A stretch of DNA of 64,000 nucleotides from Ruminiclostridium cellulolyticum H10 (lineage in GTDB: Bacteria; Bacillota; Clostridia; Acetivibrionales; DSM-1351), in contig NC_011898.1 of assembly GCF_000022065.1 (NCBI RefSeq), forward strand, positions 1,138,001-1,202,000. Reading direction: 5' to 3'. This document shows positions 16,301 to 25,022 of the stretch, piece after piece. The stretch's first letter is position 1. Each line of letters begins with the position of its first letter. The notes beneath the pieces were generated by a model. The model was not told where the DNA came from, ran no database searches, and worked only from the letters and a program-made list of their open reading frames with translations. The position numbers were made by a program, and so were the translations under genes.

Positions 16301-17846
16301 TTTTTATCAGCTTGGTGGAGACTCGATAAAAGCGATACAAATTGCATCTAGATTAAAATCCGAGGCTATAAACCTAAAAGTAAAGGATATATTATTAAAT
16401 ACTATAATTGGGGAATTTGTAGAGAGGGCAAAAAAACAAATCCTGCCTCATAAAGCTGCACAGGGCCCATGTGAGGGGAGTATTCTTCCTACACCCATCA
16501 CTCAATGGTTTTTCAGACAGAAATTTAACAATGAAAATCACTATAATCAGTCTGTACTACTGGATTTAAAACAGAACATAAGTCTCGAAGTTATTGAAAC
16601 AGCTTTAGGAGTACTAGTCAAGCAGCATGATTCACTAAGAATAAACTATGATAGGAATACCGACGGGCTTTATTACAATAATAAGTATACGGAAAGGAAT
16701 TTTGAAATAAAAGTTTGTGATTTATCCTCTGTTTCGCAGGAAAAAGTACGTCATGAAATTAAAGTATTAGGTGAAGGCTTGAAATCAGGTATGGATATTG
16801 AAAAAGACATTCTATTTAAGGCATACTTTTATAAAAACGAGGAAAAAGGAAATAAACTACTGCTTACAGCACATCATCTGGTTATTGATGCTGTATCATG
16901 GAGAATACTACTTGACGATTTTTCAGCTATACTTAAATCTATAAGCATGAGTGAAACTATCAAGCTCCCTCCTAAATCAGACTCAATGCAAAAATGGGCA
17001 GAGACTCTTAAAATATTCGGAGAGAGGGAAGTCAATACAGATGAACTGAAATACTGGGAAAATACTATTGAAAACGACTTTGTATTCCCTGTTGACTTTC
17101 AACTGGGAGAGGATATTCTAGAGAATTGTGATACAATAACGGGGAATTTGTCTGAGGAAGATTCAGATAAACTTACACTGGAAGCTAATAGAGCATATAA
17201 TACTGTTACTAATGAACTTCTATTTATCGCATTGTCGCAAGTATTGAGCAACCTTACTCAAAGAAATAGAGTATTAATAGAGCTTGAAGGCCACGGACGT
17301 GAGAATATTTCTGACATAGTAGATATATCAAGGACGGTAGGTTGGTTTACCAGCATCTATCCCGTAAGCGTAAGAATGGATTCTGATGATCTTGGTACCC
17401 AGATAAGACAGGTTAAAGAACAGTTAAGAGAAGTACCCCGCAAAGGAATTGGTTTTGGAATCCTTAGCGGTTTATCTCAATCAATAAATGAAGATGGTAG
17501 AAAGCATATACGTTTTAATTTCTTAGGCGAGCTTGATACTACTTTTAATAATGATTATTTTGAATTGAGTGAAGAAGACTCAGGCTCTGAAGTTTGTAAA
17601 AAGAATAGAATGACCTGTCTAATAGATATTAATGCTATGATCATAAAGAAAAGGTTAAGTGTTGCTGTTACTTACAGTAGAAACAGCTTTAAGAAGGAAA
17701 CCATAGAGCGGCTTCTGGATAATTTCCTTGAACAAATAAGAAAGCTAATTTTACACTGTTGCAATCAGTTGCAACCAGATTATACACCTTCAGATTTTGA
17801 ACTAATTAATATCTCACAAGACCAGCTTGATGATTTGTTTGATTGA
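13347..17846 (+). CDS. NRPS-1: C-A(Asn)-T-E initiation protein, predicted N-acyl-D-Asn
   Basis: About 1499 residues, four domains. The condensation domain has LHHIISDGWS near residue 137. The adenylation domain carries YTSGSTGAPKG (about 600) and all core motifs. The T domain has LGGDSIKA (Ser about 989). The epimerisation domain has HHLVIDAVSW (about 1175) and ELEGHGRE. Specificity residues read D-L-T-K-I-G-E-V-G, matching the Asn code DLTKLGEVGK except for one conservative change. An N-terminal C domain with nothing before it, Asn and an E domain make the classic acyl-D-Asn prodrug starter module known from zwittermicin, xenocoumacin and colibactin lines. There is no thioesterase; the product is passed on. 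The start is the GTG at 13347, with AAAGGGG 9 nt upstream; an ATG at 13326 lacks a binding site. It is separated from the rest of the line by the ABC exporter pair. Confidence 0.85.
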   Translation: MCERIYYSLTHPQKRIWYIENIYPEIPIHNIGGAVTINSHIDFDALEEAINIFISKHDGLRIRIVDKNGDPQQYVSEFKRTKLDYYDLSSYHEGAKAEYYRIADTEMKKPFKLLDNPLFFFALFKLDNNVSGYFIKLHHIISDGWSIELLTRQIMEIYTELIEGREIKQEKEQSYIDYIKQEKVYLGSEKFIKNKNFWNNKFAELPEEFSIKSSNDTAGERQIFYIGKKKTELLKEFCAQNKCSLYTFFTSLLLIYLSKITLQEDIIIGTPVLNRSGKKEKSIFGMFTSTMPLRANVNQESTAAEFIRGINSELMDCFFNQKYPYDLLVKDLELKKKGLDSLFQVSINYYNTKMESRLYDASIENMEFYSGHQSYPLQLIIKDWLEDSNLSLSFDYKLSEYTTEQIKYMYYRLDALLDQIVSNPSKKIFNLHLVNDSEWNWLVYGFNSVKGEYPSQRTIYELFEEQAERTPNKTAVIFDSIELTYKELNERSNSLARYLRELGVGRDRIVGLMSTHSHYMVIGILAIIKAGGAYLPIDSTYPAERIEFIVKDSGTSILLTDNTIPKETNYNGHIINLKDENLYKGQVCNLEKINKTTDLVYVIYTSGSTGAPKGVMVEHRGLVNYIWWAKKMYVRNEKEVFPLYTSLSFDLTVTSIFTPLISGNTIVVYYDDGTEFILLRILRENKVSIIKLTPVHLSIIKDMNNDNSSVKRFIVGGEDLKVALAHSIYKSFGGDIEIFNEYGPTETVVGCMIHKYDVKNDLGVSVPIGIPADNIQIYILDKNLNPVPVETIGELYVSGAGVTRGYLNREELTKERFVDNPFIKGSKMYKTGDLAKHLHGGEIVYMGRSDYQVKLRGYRIELGEIENYLFSHNSITDAIVIDRNDEKGNKYLCAYIVSTTDLDISEIRMFLSSKLPDYMLPSHFVILQSLPLTSNGKVDRKLLPEPKLEEESKAYYCEFENDTEEKIIKVICEVLGIDKISPTDNFYQLGGDSIKAIQIASRLKSEAINLKVKDILLNTIIGEFVERAKKQILPHKAAQGPCEGSILPTPITQWFFRQKFNNENHYNQSVLLDLKQNISLEVIETALGVLVKQHDSLRINYDRNTDGLYYNNKYTERNFEIKVCDLSSVSQEKVRHEIKVLGEGLKSGMDIEKDILFKAYFYKNEEKGNKLLLTAHHLVIDAVSWRILLDDFSAILKSISMSETIKLPPKSDSMQKWAETLKIFGEREVNTDELKYWENTIENDFVFPVDFQLGEDILENCDTITGNLSEEDSDKLTLEANRAYNTVTNELLFIALSQVLSNLTQRNRVLIELEGHGRENISDIVDISRTVGWFTSIYPVSVRMDSDDLGTQIRQVKEQLREVPRKGIGFGILSGLSQSINEDGRKHIRFNFLGELDTTFNNDYFELSEEDSGSEVCKKNRMTCLIDINAMIIKKRLSVAVTYSRNSFKKETIERLLDNFLEQIRKLILHCCNQLQPDYTPSDFELINISQDQLDDLFD

Positions 17847-17854
17847 GAATAAAG

Positions 17855-17913
17855 TTAGGTACTTGAAAAACACCTTTTGGGTAAATACCAAAAGGTGTTT
17901 TTCAAGTACCTAA
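17855..17913. terminator. Bidirectional terminator, 26-bp perfect inverted repeat
   Basis: Arms 17855-17880 and 17888-17913 are perfectly complementary (starting TTAGGTACTTG) around a 7-nt loop GTAAATA. The stem contains A5/T5 stretches, giving U-rich ends in both directions. It separates the convergent NRPS-1 and ABC ATPase genes. Confidence 0.75.
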
Positions 17914-17937
17914 TTAAAGGTATATAAGTTAAATATT

Positions 17938-18870
17938 TCAAGCGGTCTTAAAAGAACTGATTTTCATTAGTAACTCTTCGATAGAAGGTTCTAAGAACTT
18001 AATTGTTTTAATTTTAAAGTTATGTTCGGATAGGAGATTTACCAGGGTTGGCAGATAGGAAAAATCTAAACTGTCAGTATAAACCCTTACTCTATTTCCC
18101 ATTACTTCACTTTTTGTGATAAAGTTCAAATTGAGTTCAATAATATATTTTAAAATTTCAAGAGCGTTTTCATCATCTACAGTCAATATATCGAGCCCAT
18201 CCTCTGAAGTATACAGCTCCTTTACTTGCTCCTTAGTCCCGGAAGTTAGCAGATTACCATTGTCAATTATAGCAATTTTATTTCCAAGCTGTTCTGCTTC
18301 ATCAAGGTAGTGGGTAGAAATGATGGCGGATATGCCTATTTCCCTTAATCCATAGATGTAGTCCCACATTTCCTTTCTAACAACAGGGTCGAGTCCAACA
18401 GTGGGCTCGTCCATAATTACCAGCTTGGGCTTGTGCATAATTGAAAACATAATGTGCATCTTTCTTAAATTTCCACCCGAAAGTGTAGAAAGATATTGAT
18501 TAGAAAATTTTGATAAACCTGATATTTCTATAAGATCGTTAAGAAGCTTAGAATCTGCATTTTTTAGCCTTGCCTGAAATTTAATATACTCCTGCACTGT
18601 CAAGGTATCTGGCATACCTTTGTATTGCTGTACAATACCTATTACTTTGTTGACCTTATTGCTTTTTTCTACAGGTATTCCATCAATAAATACCTTACCT
18701 TTGTCATATTTAATCAGTCCGGAAAGAATACGCAGAAGTGTAGTTTTACCTGCACCGTTCTTTCCTATTAGTGATACAAAATCACCATTTTCAATAGTAA
18801 GGTTAATATCTTTGAGGCTAAATTCATCAGAAACCTTCTTAAATAAATTTTTGATTTCAAGAACATACAT
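17938..18870 (-). CDS. ABC transporter ATP-binding protein (DrrA-like exporter)
   Basis: 310-residue nucleotide-binding subunit. Walker A is GKNGAGKTT (about residue 37), the Q-loop follows in VQQYKG, the signature is LSGGNLRKM, Walker B is KLVIMDEPTVGLDP, and the H-loop is in STHYLDEAEQ. The roughly 90-residue C-terminal extension is typical of drug and antibiotic exporters of the DrrA/CcmA group. It pairs with the permease encoded 18 nt upstream. The location inside the cluster suggests export of the product or self-resistance (inference). GAGGT precedes the ATG at 18870. Confidence 0.9.
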   Translation of the reverse strand: MYVLEIKNLFKKVSDEFSLKDINLTIENGDFVSLIGKNGAGKTTLLRILSGLIKYDKGKVFIDGIPVEKSNKVNKVIGIVQQYKGMPDTLTVQEYIKFQARLKNADSKLLNDLIEISGLSKFSNQYLSTLSGGNLRKMHIMFSIMHKPKLVIMDEPTVGLDPVVRKEMWDYIYGLREIGISAIISTHYLDEAEQLGNKIAIIDNGNLLTSGTKEQVKELYTSEDGLDILTVDDENALEILKYIIELNLNFITKSEVMGNRVRVYTDSLDFSYLPTLVNLLSEHNFKIKTIKFLEPSIEELLMKISSFKTA

Positions 18871-18888
18871 ATTAATCTACCTCATCAA

Positions 18889-19665
18889 TTATTTTTTTAT
18901 TGCAGATTTAAATACTAGGCTTGGTAGTATTACCATGATTAATGTGAATACTAATGCCAGTATTATCGGTAACAATATATTATTTGGCAGATCGCCTAGT
19001 ATCGAATACCTAAACAATTTAACTTGTATAGAAGATGGAAGGAATTGCAGTACTTTACCTAAACCACCGAAATTCTCTATAGGAAAAAATACACCGGAGA
19101 AGTAGAATAGAGGTACTAAAAGCATATTGCTGAGACCTGAAAATGCAATTTCATCAGTACCCGCAGCAAGCAATACACCAAATCCGGCAAAGAAGAAAGT
19201 TGTACAAGTTATTGCTAAAAGCAGCATACCTGGATATTTAACATTAAGATCAAAAAACAAAATTGCTGTAATTACGATAATTAACATCTGTAGAATAGAT
19301 TTTATAAGCATGCTAAAAAATCTACCTGAAACAAAAGCACTATAAGGTATAGATGAAGTAATAACGTCTTCTGCTATTCGTTTTCTCTTATCTACTAAAA
19401 TACCATACCCCATTGTAAAAGTTGAACTAAACATAATTCCTACAAACATTATGCCCGGTGCAACAAATTGAAAATATGAGCCTGAAGTAACAGGAGATAT
19501 GCTGGAGCTTGCCGGAACACTTGTTCCCAATCCGAATGAAGCAATCATTGTGATTGGTGTTAAAAGGGTAGTTATTAATCCTGCCGGTGAACGTAAAAAC
19601 TGAAGCAAATCCATTATAACAAAATCTAAAACAGCACGAAACCATAGTCGAACCTTATTTTCCAT
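18889..19665 (-). CDS. ABC-2 type transporter permease
   Basis: 258-residue membrane protein with six predicted transmembrane segments and the ABC-2 permease signature region near the C-terminus (PLFYFSGVFFPIENF then LPSS). It forms the membrane channel with the ATPase encoded next. It is the first gene of the two-gene minus-strand operon, and the ATG at 19665 has AAAGGAGG 8 nt upstream. Expression is probably regulated through the operator-like repeat in its promoter. Confidence 0.9.
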   Translation of the reverse strand: MENKVRLWFRAVLDFVIMDLLQFLRSPAGLITTLLTPITMIASFGLGTSVPASSSISPVTSGSYFQFVAPGIMFVGIMFSSTFTMGYGILVDKRKRIAEDVITSSIPYSAFVSGRFFSMLIKSILQMLIIVITAILFFDLNVKYPGMLLLAITCTTFFFAGFGVLLAAGTDEIAFSGLSNMLLVPLFYFSGVFFPIENFGGLGKVLQFLPSSIQVKLFRYSILGDLPNNILLPIILALVFTLIMVILPSLVFKSAIKK

Positions 19666-19713
19666 AATTCAAAAACCTCCTTTATTTTTGGGAAACATAT
19701 AACAAACATACTA

Positions 19714-19755
19714 TGGTAAATATCACACTATATTACCGTTAATTTACCACGTCAA
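19714..19755 (-). promoter_or_regulatory. Promoter of the ABC exporter operon with flanking operator arms
   Basis: On the minus strand, TTGACG (19755-19750) and TATAGT (19732-19727) are 17 nt apart. The 8-bp inverted arms TGGTAAAT / ATTTACCA (19714-19721 and 19742-19749) bracket the -10 box, a standard repressor layout. A further TTACCAT lies near 19768. The cognate regulator is not in the window. In the remainder of the 19666-20179 gap there is only a weak TATAAT (19994-19999) ahead of the plus-strand operon. Confidence 0.55.
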
Positions 19756-20179
19756 ATAGTATAAACTTACCATATATAGAATGTCAATGATTATATGGCA
19801 ATATAAGGGAGTGACAAGTTTAAAAACAGCCTTTAGCATTTTTAAAGTAATTCCCACTAAAGACCTAATTTTACTTAGATATACTAAATATCATTAAAAT
19901 GTTGCTTTTGTAAAAAAATAGTAGTAAAATATTATTTATTATATTACATTTTATGAAATTAACACATTTTATGGGATCTTATGAGTTATATGGTATAATA
20001 AGGGTACTATATAAAAAATAGTAAAAGTATTATACTAAGCCACAAAATGATAGAAAAGGACTTACGGCAAAATAATTAAAAAAAGTACTCACATCTAAAC
20101 TAATACGCTTAAAATATTAAACTCCTTTAATGTAAAGCTGCAAGCCTTACACTACTCTGCAAATTCGGAGGATGAAAAT

Positions 20180-22072
20180 ATGAAGGAAACTGCTTTAGTA
20201 TACATGCCATGGGCAACTACTACCATGCCATCGCTTGCTCTTGGATTGCTAAAAAGCGTACTTGAAAGAGAAGACATTCCAACAGATGTTTATTATTTGA
20301 ATGTTCGTTTTACTAAGTATATGGACAAGGTAATGTATGAAGAAATAAGTGAAATATGTGATGCATTTACCTTTGCAGTAGAATGGATGTTTGCACAATA
20401 TCTTTTTTCAGAAGAAAAAATGCGTGAAGGGAAAGTAAGCTATAGTAATTTAATATTACCCATTTTAAAAAGTGATCCTATATTGTACATGTATCTGAGG
20501 ACAAGAAAGGAAATAATTGAGCCGCTAATTAATAACATAATTCCCAAGTTTATAGAAGATTGTTTGAATGATATAGAATGGGGAAATTATAAGGTGGTAG
20601 GATTTAAGTGTATGATTGGGTATCAGGTATCCTCATTACTTTTATCGAAAAAAATTAAGGAACGCTACCCGGATATTAAAATAGTATTTGGTGGACCCAA
20701 TGTTAGAGAAGTTATGGGTGAAGAAATCCTAAAGTGTTTTGAATGGGTTGATTATGTAATAGATGGTGAGGGCGAAGAATCTCTTCCCGCACTCGTTAAG
20801 AATATTGCAAAAGATATACTGTACGAGGACATACCCGGAATTGTATATATGAAGGATGGAGAATGTATTCGCAGTAAGCAGTCGGCTAAAATGGCAGAGC
20901 TTGATGAGCTTCCAATACCTGATTATTCTGATTATTACATTGAGTTTCAAAATAATGATTTAAAAGAATTTTTACCTTCGATAAACAGCATTTTTGAAGG
21001 TTCTAGAGGATGCTGGTGGGGTGAAAAATGTCAATGTACTTTTTGCGGTCAATGTAACGGATATCTTAAATTCCGATCCAAGTCGACCGATAGGGTTCTA
21101 AATGAGGTTCTTGATCTTATAGAGAAGTATGATAACAAAAATTTCTGGGCAACGGACTGTATATTAAGCTTGGATTATTTTGATACCTTAATTCCTGAGT
21201 TGATAAAAAGAAAACTCGATCTGAATGTATTTTTCGAGGTAAAGCCAACACTAACACGAGAACAAATTAGTATGTTGTATGCTGCCGGAATAAGAAAATT
21301 ACAGGCAGGTATAGAAAATATAAATACAAGACTATTGAAATTGATGCATAAGGGTGTTAGTGCTATTCAAAATATTCAATTTTTAAAACTATGTACTGAA
21401 CAAGGCATATCGGTTTTCTGGATAATGCTATACAGAATCCCAGGCGAAGAAAAGCAGTGTTATGACGAAGTAATTAATCTGATACCTTCAATATCCCATT
21501 TGGAGCCACCTGCTCCAGGAAGGCTTTTTCCTATAAATTTGGATAGGTTTAGTCCTTATTTCAATGATCCTGAGAAATATGGAATAAAAGATATTAAGCC
21601 AAAAGCTATGTTTAACTTAATTTATCCAGATCCTAAAATTAATTTAAATAACATATCTTATGAATTTGATTTTACGTTTAATAAATCCGAAGAAACAGTG
21701 AAGCTCTACATAAACAATTTAAACACAGCTGTTACCAAATGGCAAAAGGCATATGAAAATAAAAAATACTACTGTTGGTACAGAGTAGAAAATGATGCGG
21801 TAGAAATAGAGGATAACCGTCCGATTGTAGCAGGTCAAGAATCGGATATCCATAGAAAATATACTTTAAAAGGTTTAGAAATGCAGGTTTTTCTCCTATG
21901 TAATGATATCTGTTCATTAGAAGATATTTATCGTGAGGTTAATAAAAACAGAGAGAAAGAGATAGGAAAAGATAAGCTGCAGGAGATTATCGGCTGGCTA
22001 AAGGATAATAAGCTGTTACTTGAGGAAACAGGAAGATATACTAACATGGCTCTCCTCAAAATATCAAAATAG
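20180..22072 (+). CDS. B12-binding radical SAM enzyme, RiPP-maturation type 1 family
   Basis: 630-residue enzyme. Residues 1-220 form a cobalamin-binding Rossmann-like domain (VFGGPNVREVMGEE, then DYVIDGEGEESLP). The radical SAM domain starts with SRGCWWGEKCQCTFCG, whose spacing CX7CX2C and GCWWG box match the RiPP maturation radical SAM protein 1 family. The C-terminal region (from about 520) is a helical PqqD-like or recognition segment. Enzymes of this type perform methyl transfers or other radical changes on peptides or carrier-bound substrates. No precursor peptide gene was found nearby, so an NRPS/PKS intermediate is the more likely substrate (inference). It opens the long plus-strand operon, with GGAGG upstream of the ATG. 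Confidence 0.8.
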   Translation: MKETALVYMPWATTTMPSLALGLLKSVLEREDIPTDVYYLNVRFTKYMDKVMYEEISEICDAFTFAVEWMFAQYLFSEEKMREGKVSYSNLILPILKSDPILYMYLRTRKEIIEPLINNIIPKFIEDCLNDIEWGNYKVVGFKCMIGYQVSSLLLSKKIKERYPDIKIVFGGPNVREVMGEEILKCFEWVDYVIDGEGEESLPALVKNIAKDILYEDIPGIVYMKDGECIRSKQSAKMAELDELPIPDYSDYYIEFQNNDLKEFLPSINSIFEGSRGCWWGEKCQCTFCGQCNGYLKFRSKSTDRVLNEVLDLIEKYDNKNFWATDCILSLDYFDTLIPELIKRKLDLNVFFEVKPTLTREQISMLYAAGIRKLQAGIENINTRLLKLMHKGVSAIQNIQFLKLCTEQGISVFWIMLYRIPGEEKQCYDEVINLIPSISHLEPPAPGRLFPINLDRFSPYFNDPEKYGIKDIKPKAMFNLIYPDPKINLNNISYEFDFTFNKSEETVKLYINNLNTAVTKWQKAYENKKYYCWYRVENDAVEIEDNRPIVAGQESDIHRKYTLKGLEMQVFLLCNDICSLEDIYREVNKNREKEIGKDKLQEIIGWLKDNKLLLEETGRYTNMALLKISK

Positions 22073-22145
22073 TGTACGTCAAAGCTCAGATAGACATTTC
22101 TCAAGGATAAATTTTTAAATATATTAAATCTTAGGGGGCGATGGT

Positions 22146-23174
22146 TTGAAAGTATTGGTTACAGGAGGTTGTGGTTTTTTAGGTTCAAATGTTTGCGAAT
22201 ATTACATAAACAAAGGTGCAAAGGTTATAAGCTACGATAACATGACTAAGCATGAGTTATTAAAGACAGGATTTGCAGTTGATAAGGCGAGAAACTACAA
22301 CTACGAATATCAACAAAAGCTTGGAGTAAAGACTGTCATCGGCGATGTAAGAAATTTAGAGGAGCTACTTGATAATGCTCAGGGCTGTGATTATATAATC
22401 CATACAGCTGCACAGCCGGCTATGACAATTAGCTGGGAAGACCCGGCTCTTGATTTCACAACAAATGCTTTAGGAACATTTAACGTCCTTGAAGCTGCAA
22501 GAAGACTTAAGATACCGGTTGCATGCTGTGCTACAGTACATGTTTATGGAAATGAGATAAATTTATCCCTGAAAGAGGGCGAAAAAAGGTATTTAAGAGA
22601 GCCAGAGGCTATAGATGAAACTTACCCGACATTAGAAGGGGTTATAACTCCTTTACACGCGTCTAAGGCATCAGGGGATATCTATGTTAAGGCCTACATT
22701 GACACATATGGATTAGAGGCTGCAAGTTTCAGGCTTACAGGAATATACGGAGAAAAGCAGTTCGGGGGAGAAGATCATGGCTGGGTTGCCAATTTTGCCA
22801 TAAGAACTGTATTGGGATGGCCTATTACTATATTCGGAGCCGGAAAGCAAGTAAGGGATATTCTCTATGTATCAGATGTATGTGCGGCTTTTGATGCCTT
22901 CTATAAGACAAGAAGCTCAGGTATATACAACATTGGTGGTGGTACGCAGACAGCTATATCGCTTCTTGATTGCATTGATATTCTTGAAGACATTAATGGC
23001 AAAAGGCCGGAAGTGAATTTTGCACCCGATAGGCATGGGGACTTAAGGTACTTTATATGTGATATATCCAAGGCAAATAAGGAACTGGGATGGAAACCAG
23101 CAGTAATGCCGCACGAGGGTATAAGGAACCTTATGAATTGGATTAAAGAAAATAAAAGTGTGTTTCAAAGCTAA
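22146..23174 (+). CDS. NAD-dependent epimerase/dehydratase (SDR), CDP-paratose 2-epimerase-like
   Basis: 342-residue extended SDR with the NAD-binding motif TGGCGFLG at the N-terminus and typical downstream segments (AAQPAMT, RDILYVSDVC, YNIGGG). It should act on a nucleotide-activated sugar. The catalytic YxxxK motif is altered: the segment reads PLHASKASGD, so Leu stands where Tyr is expected although the Lys remains. The usual Ser/Thr region reads CATVHVYG. The enzyme may use another acid or do a different step. The TTG start at 22146 has GGGGGC upstream; the ATG at 22141 is out of frame. It is followed by a sugar nucleotidyltransferase and a second SDR. Confidence 0.75.
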   Translation: MKVLVTGGCGFLGSNVCEYYINKGAKVISYDNMTKHELLKTGFAVDKARNYNYEYQQKLGVKTVIGDVRNLEELLDNAQGCDYIIHTAAQPAMTISWEDPALDFTTNALGTFNVLEAARRLKIPVACCATVHVYGNEINLSLKEGEKRYLREPEAIDETYPTLEGVITPLHASKASGDIYVKAYIDTYGLEAASFRLTGIYGEKQFGGEDHGWVANFAIRTVLGWPITIFGAGKQVRDILYVSDVCAAFDAFYKTRSSGIYNIGGGTQTAISLLDCIDILEDINGKRPEVNFAPDRHGDLRYFICDISKANKELGWKPAVMPHEGIRNLMNWIKENKSVFQS

Positions 23175-23211
23175 GATGACAATGACTAATGATTTAGGAG
23201 AGTTAAGTGAT

Positions 23212-23946
23212 ATGAAGGCGTTGGTTCTTGCAGGAGGCAGAGGGAAAAGACTTGACCAATTATCTGCGGATAAGAATAAGTGCATGGTAAAAGTTGGTGA
23301 CTATCCGGTTATTGAATATAGTCTTAACTGTGCTGCTTCAATAGATATTAACGAGATTATTATTGTAGTAGGCTATAGAGCTGAAGACATAATCAATAGG
23401 TATGGAAATAGTTTCAAAGGCAAAAAGGTATCCTATGTTATTCAGTGGGAACAAAAAGGGCTTGTTAATGCTATTGAATGTGCCAGAACAGCCATAGGTA
23501 AAGATGATTTTATACTATTTTTAGGTGACGAGGTCCTATTAAATCCCAGACATTCAAAAATGATTGAAGAATTTGAAAAGGGAAATGCATTTGTCATTTG
23601 TGGCATTGTTGAAGTGGATGATCCCAGCTTGATTCAAAAGACATATGCAGTTTTACAAAATGAAAATAATGAGGTATTCAGGCTAATAGAAAAACCACGC
23701 AAGGCATTAAACAATTTTATGGGGACTGGTGATTGTATATTCAAAAATGACATCTTCAAATATATAGATGTAACACCAATACATTACCAGAGAAATGAAA
23801 AAGAACTGCCGGATCTTATTCAATGTGCGATAGATGATGGTAAAAAAGTTAACTCCTTCATTATTTGCAGTGGTTATGCCAATATAAATCTTCAAGAAGA
23901 CATAGCTGTAGCTGAAAACTTTTATGTAAAAGAATATCAAACTTAA
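23212..23946 (+). CDS. Sugar-1-phosphate nucleotidyltransferase
   Basis: 244-residue NTP-transferase-fold enzyme. The signature LAGGRGKRLDQLSADKNKCM is at the N-terminus, and LFLGDEVL supplies the metal-binding Asp. It activates a sugar phosphate as an NDP-sugar for the two SDR enzymes and the glycosyltransferase nearby. An in-frame GTG at 23158 inside the preceding gene is possible, but the ATG at 23212 has AGGAGAG 9 nt upstream and begins the family-typical MKALVLAGG. Confidence 0.8.
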   Translation: MKALVLAGGRGKRLDQLSADKNKCMVKVGDYPVIEYSLNCAASIDINEIIIVVGYRAEDIINRYGNSFKGKKVSYVIQWEQKGLVNAIECARTAIGKDDFILFLGDEVLLNPRHSKMIEEFEKGNAFVICGIVEVDDPSLIQKTYAVLQNENNEVFRLIEKPRKALNNFMGTGDCIFKNDIFKYIDVTPIHYQRNEKELPDLIQCAIDDGKKVNSFIICSGYANINLQEDIAVAENFYVKEYQT

Positions 23947-23982
23947 CAAACGTTTCCTTAAGTGGATAAAGGAGAAAATAAT

Positions 23983-24912
23983 ATGAGATTTCTAATTACT
24001 GGTGGAGCGGGTTTTGTTGGTTGTCATATAGCCAAACAGCTTTTAGATGAAAACAAAGGTGAGGTTATTATCTATGATAATTTAAGCAGCGGAAAGCTGC
24101 AAAATATACCTACTGGATGCCGTTTCATAGAGGGAGATATAAGAGACAGCAAAAAAATAGAAGAAGTATTGGAAGGCGTTGACGTGGTGTTTCATAATGC
24201 TGCATTTGTCAGTATAAGGAACAGCTATACCATGCTCAAGGAAGAGATGGATATAAATTGCTATGGAACTCAGAATATACTTGAGGGCATGGTTAAGCAG
24301 AGAGTAAGGAAGATTGTTTTTGCATCCTCTATGGCTGCTTATGGATGGCCAAGACAGATTCCTATCACAGAAGACTGTGATTTGGCTCCAATTTCTCCAT
24401 ATGGTTTTAGTAAAGCAAGGTGTGAGCTCTACTGCAAGATATTTGCCAAGAGATTTGGTATATCGTATGTGATACTAAGATATTGCAATATATATGGGAT
24501 AAAACAAACTCTATCCCCGTATGTAGGAGTACTGACTACGTTTATAAACCAAGCTTTGAGCAGTCAACCTATTACTGTAAATGGTGATGGAGAGCAAATT
24601 AAGGATTTTGTTAATGTTGAGGATATTGCACATGCTAATTTATTAGCGATGGAATATGAAAAAAACGACATCTTTAATATAGGAAGTGGGATTAAAACCT
24701 CTGTAAATCAATTGGCTGATATGGTATTAAGCAATTTTAAGGATGGAAAGAAGATATATATGCCATTGCCGGAGGGAGAAGTGGATAGCATTTGTGCGGA
24801 TATATCCAAGGCACAAAACCTCCTTGGCTATAAAGCGGAGGGTGATCTTGAGAAGTTGCTTCCTCAAATAATAGAATGGTGGAAAAACAACTGTTATGAA
24901 AAAATTTCTTAA
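23983..24912 (+). CDS. NAD-dependent sugar epimerase (GalE-like SDR)
   Basis: 309-residue extended SDR. TGGAGFVG binds NAD, AAFVS and FASSMAAYG supply the Ser, and SPYGFSKARCE supplies the catalytic YxxxK, which is intact here. It probably epimerises an NDP-hexose such as UDP-glucose. The ATG at 23983 has AAAGGAG 8 nt upstream; the GTG at 23962 would overlap that site. It belongs to the sugar group with its two upstream neighbours. The 110-nt gap to the glycosyltransferase holds no clear signal. Confidence 0.8.
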   Translation: MRFLITGGAGFVGCHIAKQLLDENKGEVIIYDNLSSGKLQNIPTGCRFIEGDIRDSKKIEEVLEGVDVVFHNAAFVSIRNSYTMLKEEMDINCYGTQNILEGMVKQRVRKIVFASSMAAYGWPRQIPITEDCDLAPISPYGFSKARCELYCKIFAKRFGISYVILRYCNIYGIKQTLSPYVGVLTTFINQALSSQPITVNGDGEQIKDFVNVEDIAHANLLAMEYEKNDIFNIGSGIKTSVNQLADMVLSNFKDGKKIYMPLPEGEVDSICADISKAQNLLGYKAEGDLEKLLPQIIEWWKNNCYEKIS

Positions 24913-25022
24913 CGGTTTTACTTAATTAACAAATCTTATTAGACACTATTATGAAAGTTTTGGTATATGGGTTATAAATAATAGTCCAATTATATAAAAC
25001 AAAACTATGAAGGGAGGAGCCA

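Noticed and set aside
19811-19897. A 28-codon GTG frame upstream of the RiPP-type radical SAM gene, considered as a precursor peptide
   Set aside because: No Cys/Thr/Ser-rich core, no conserved leader features, and only a poor ribosome binding site.
22141-22146. ATG at 22141 as start of the first sugar epimerase
   Set aside because: Its frame stops after two codons; the TTG at 22146 gives the family N-terminus.
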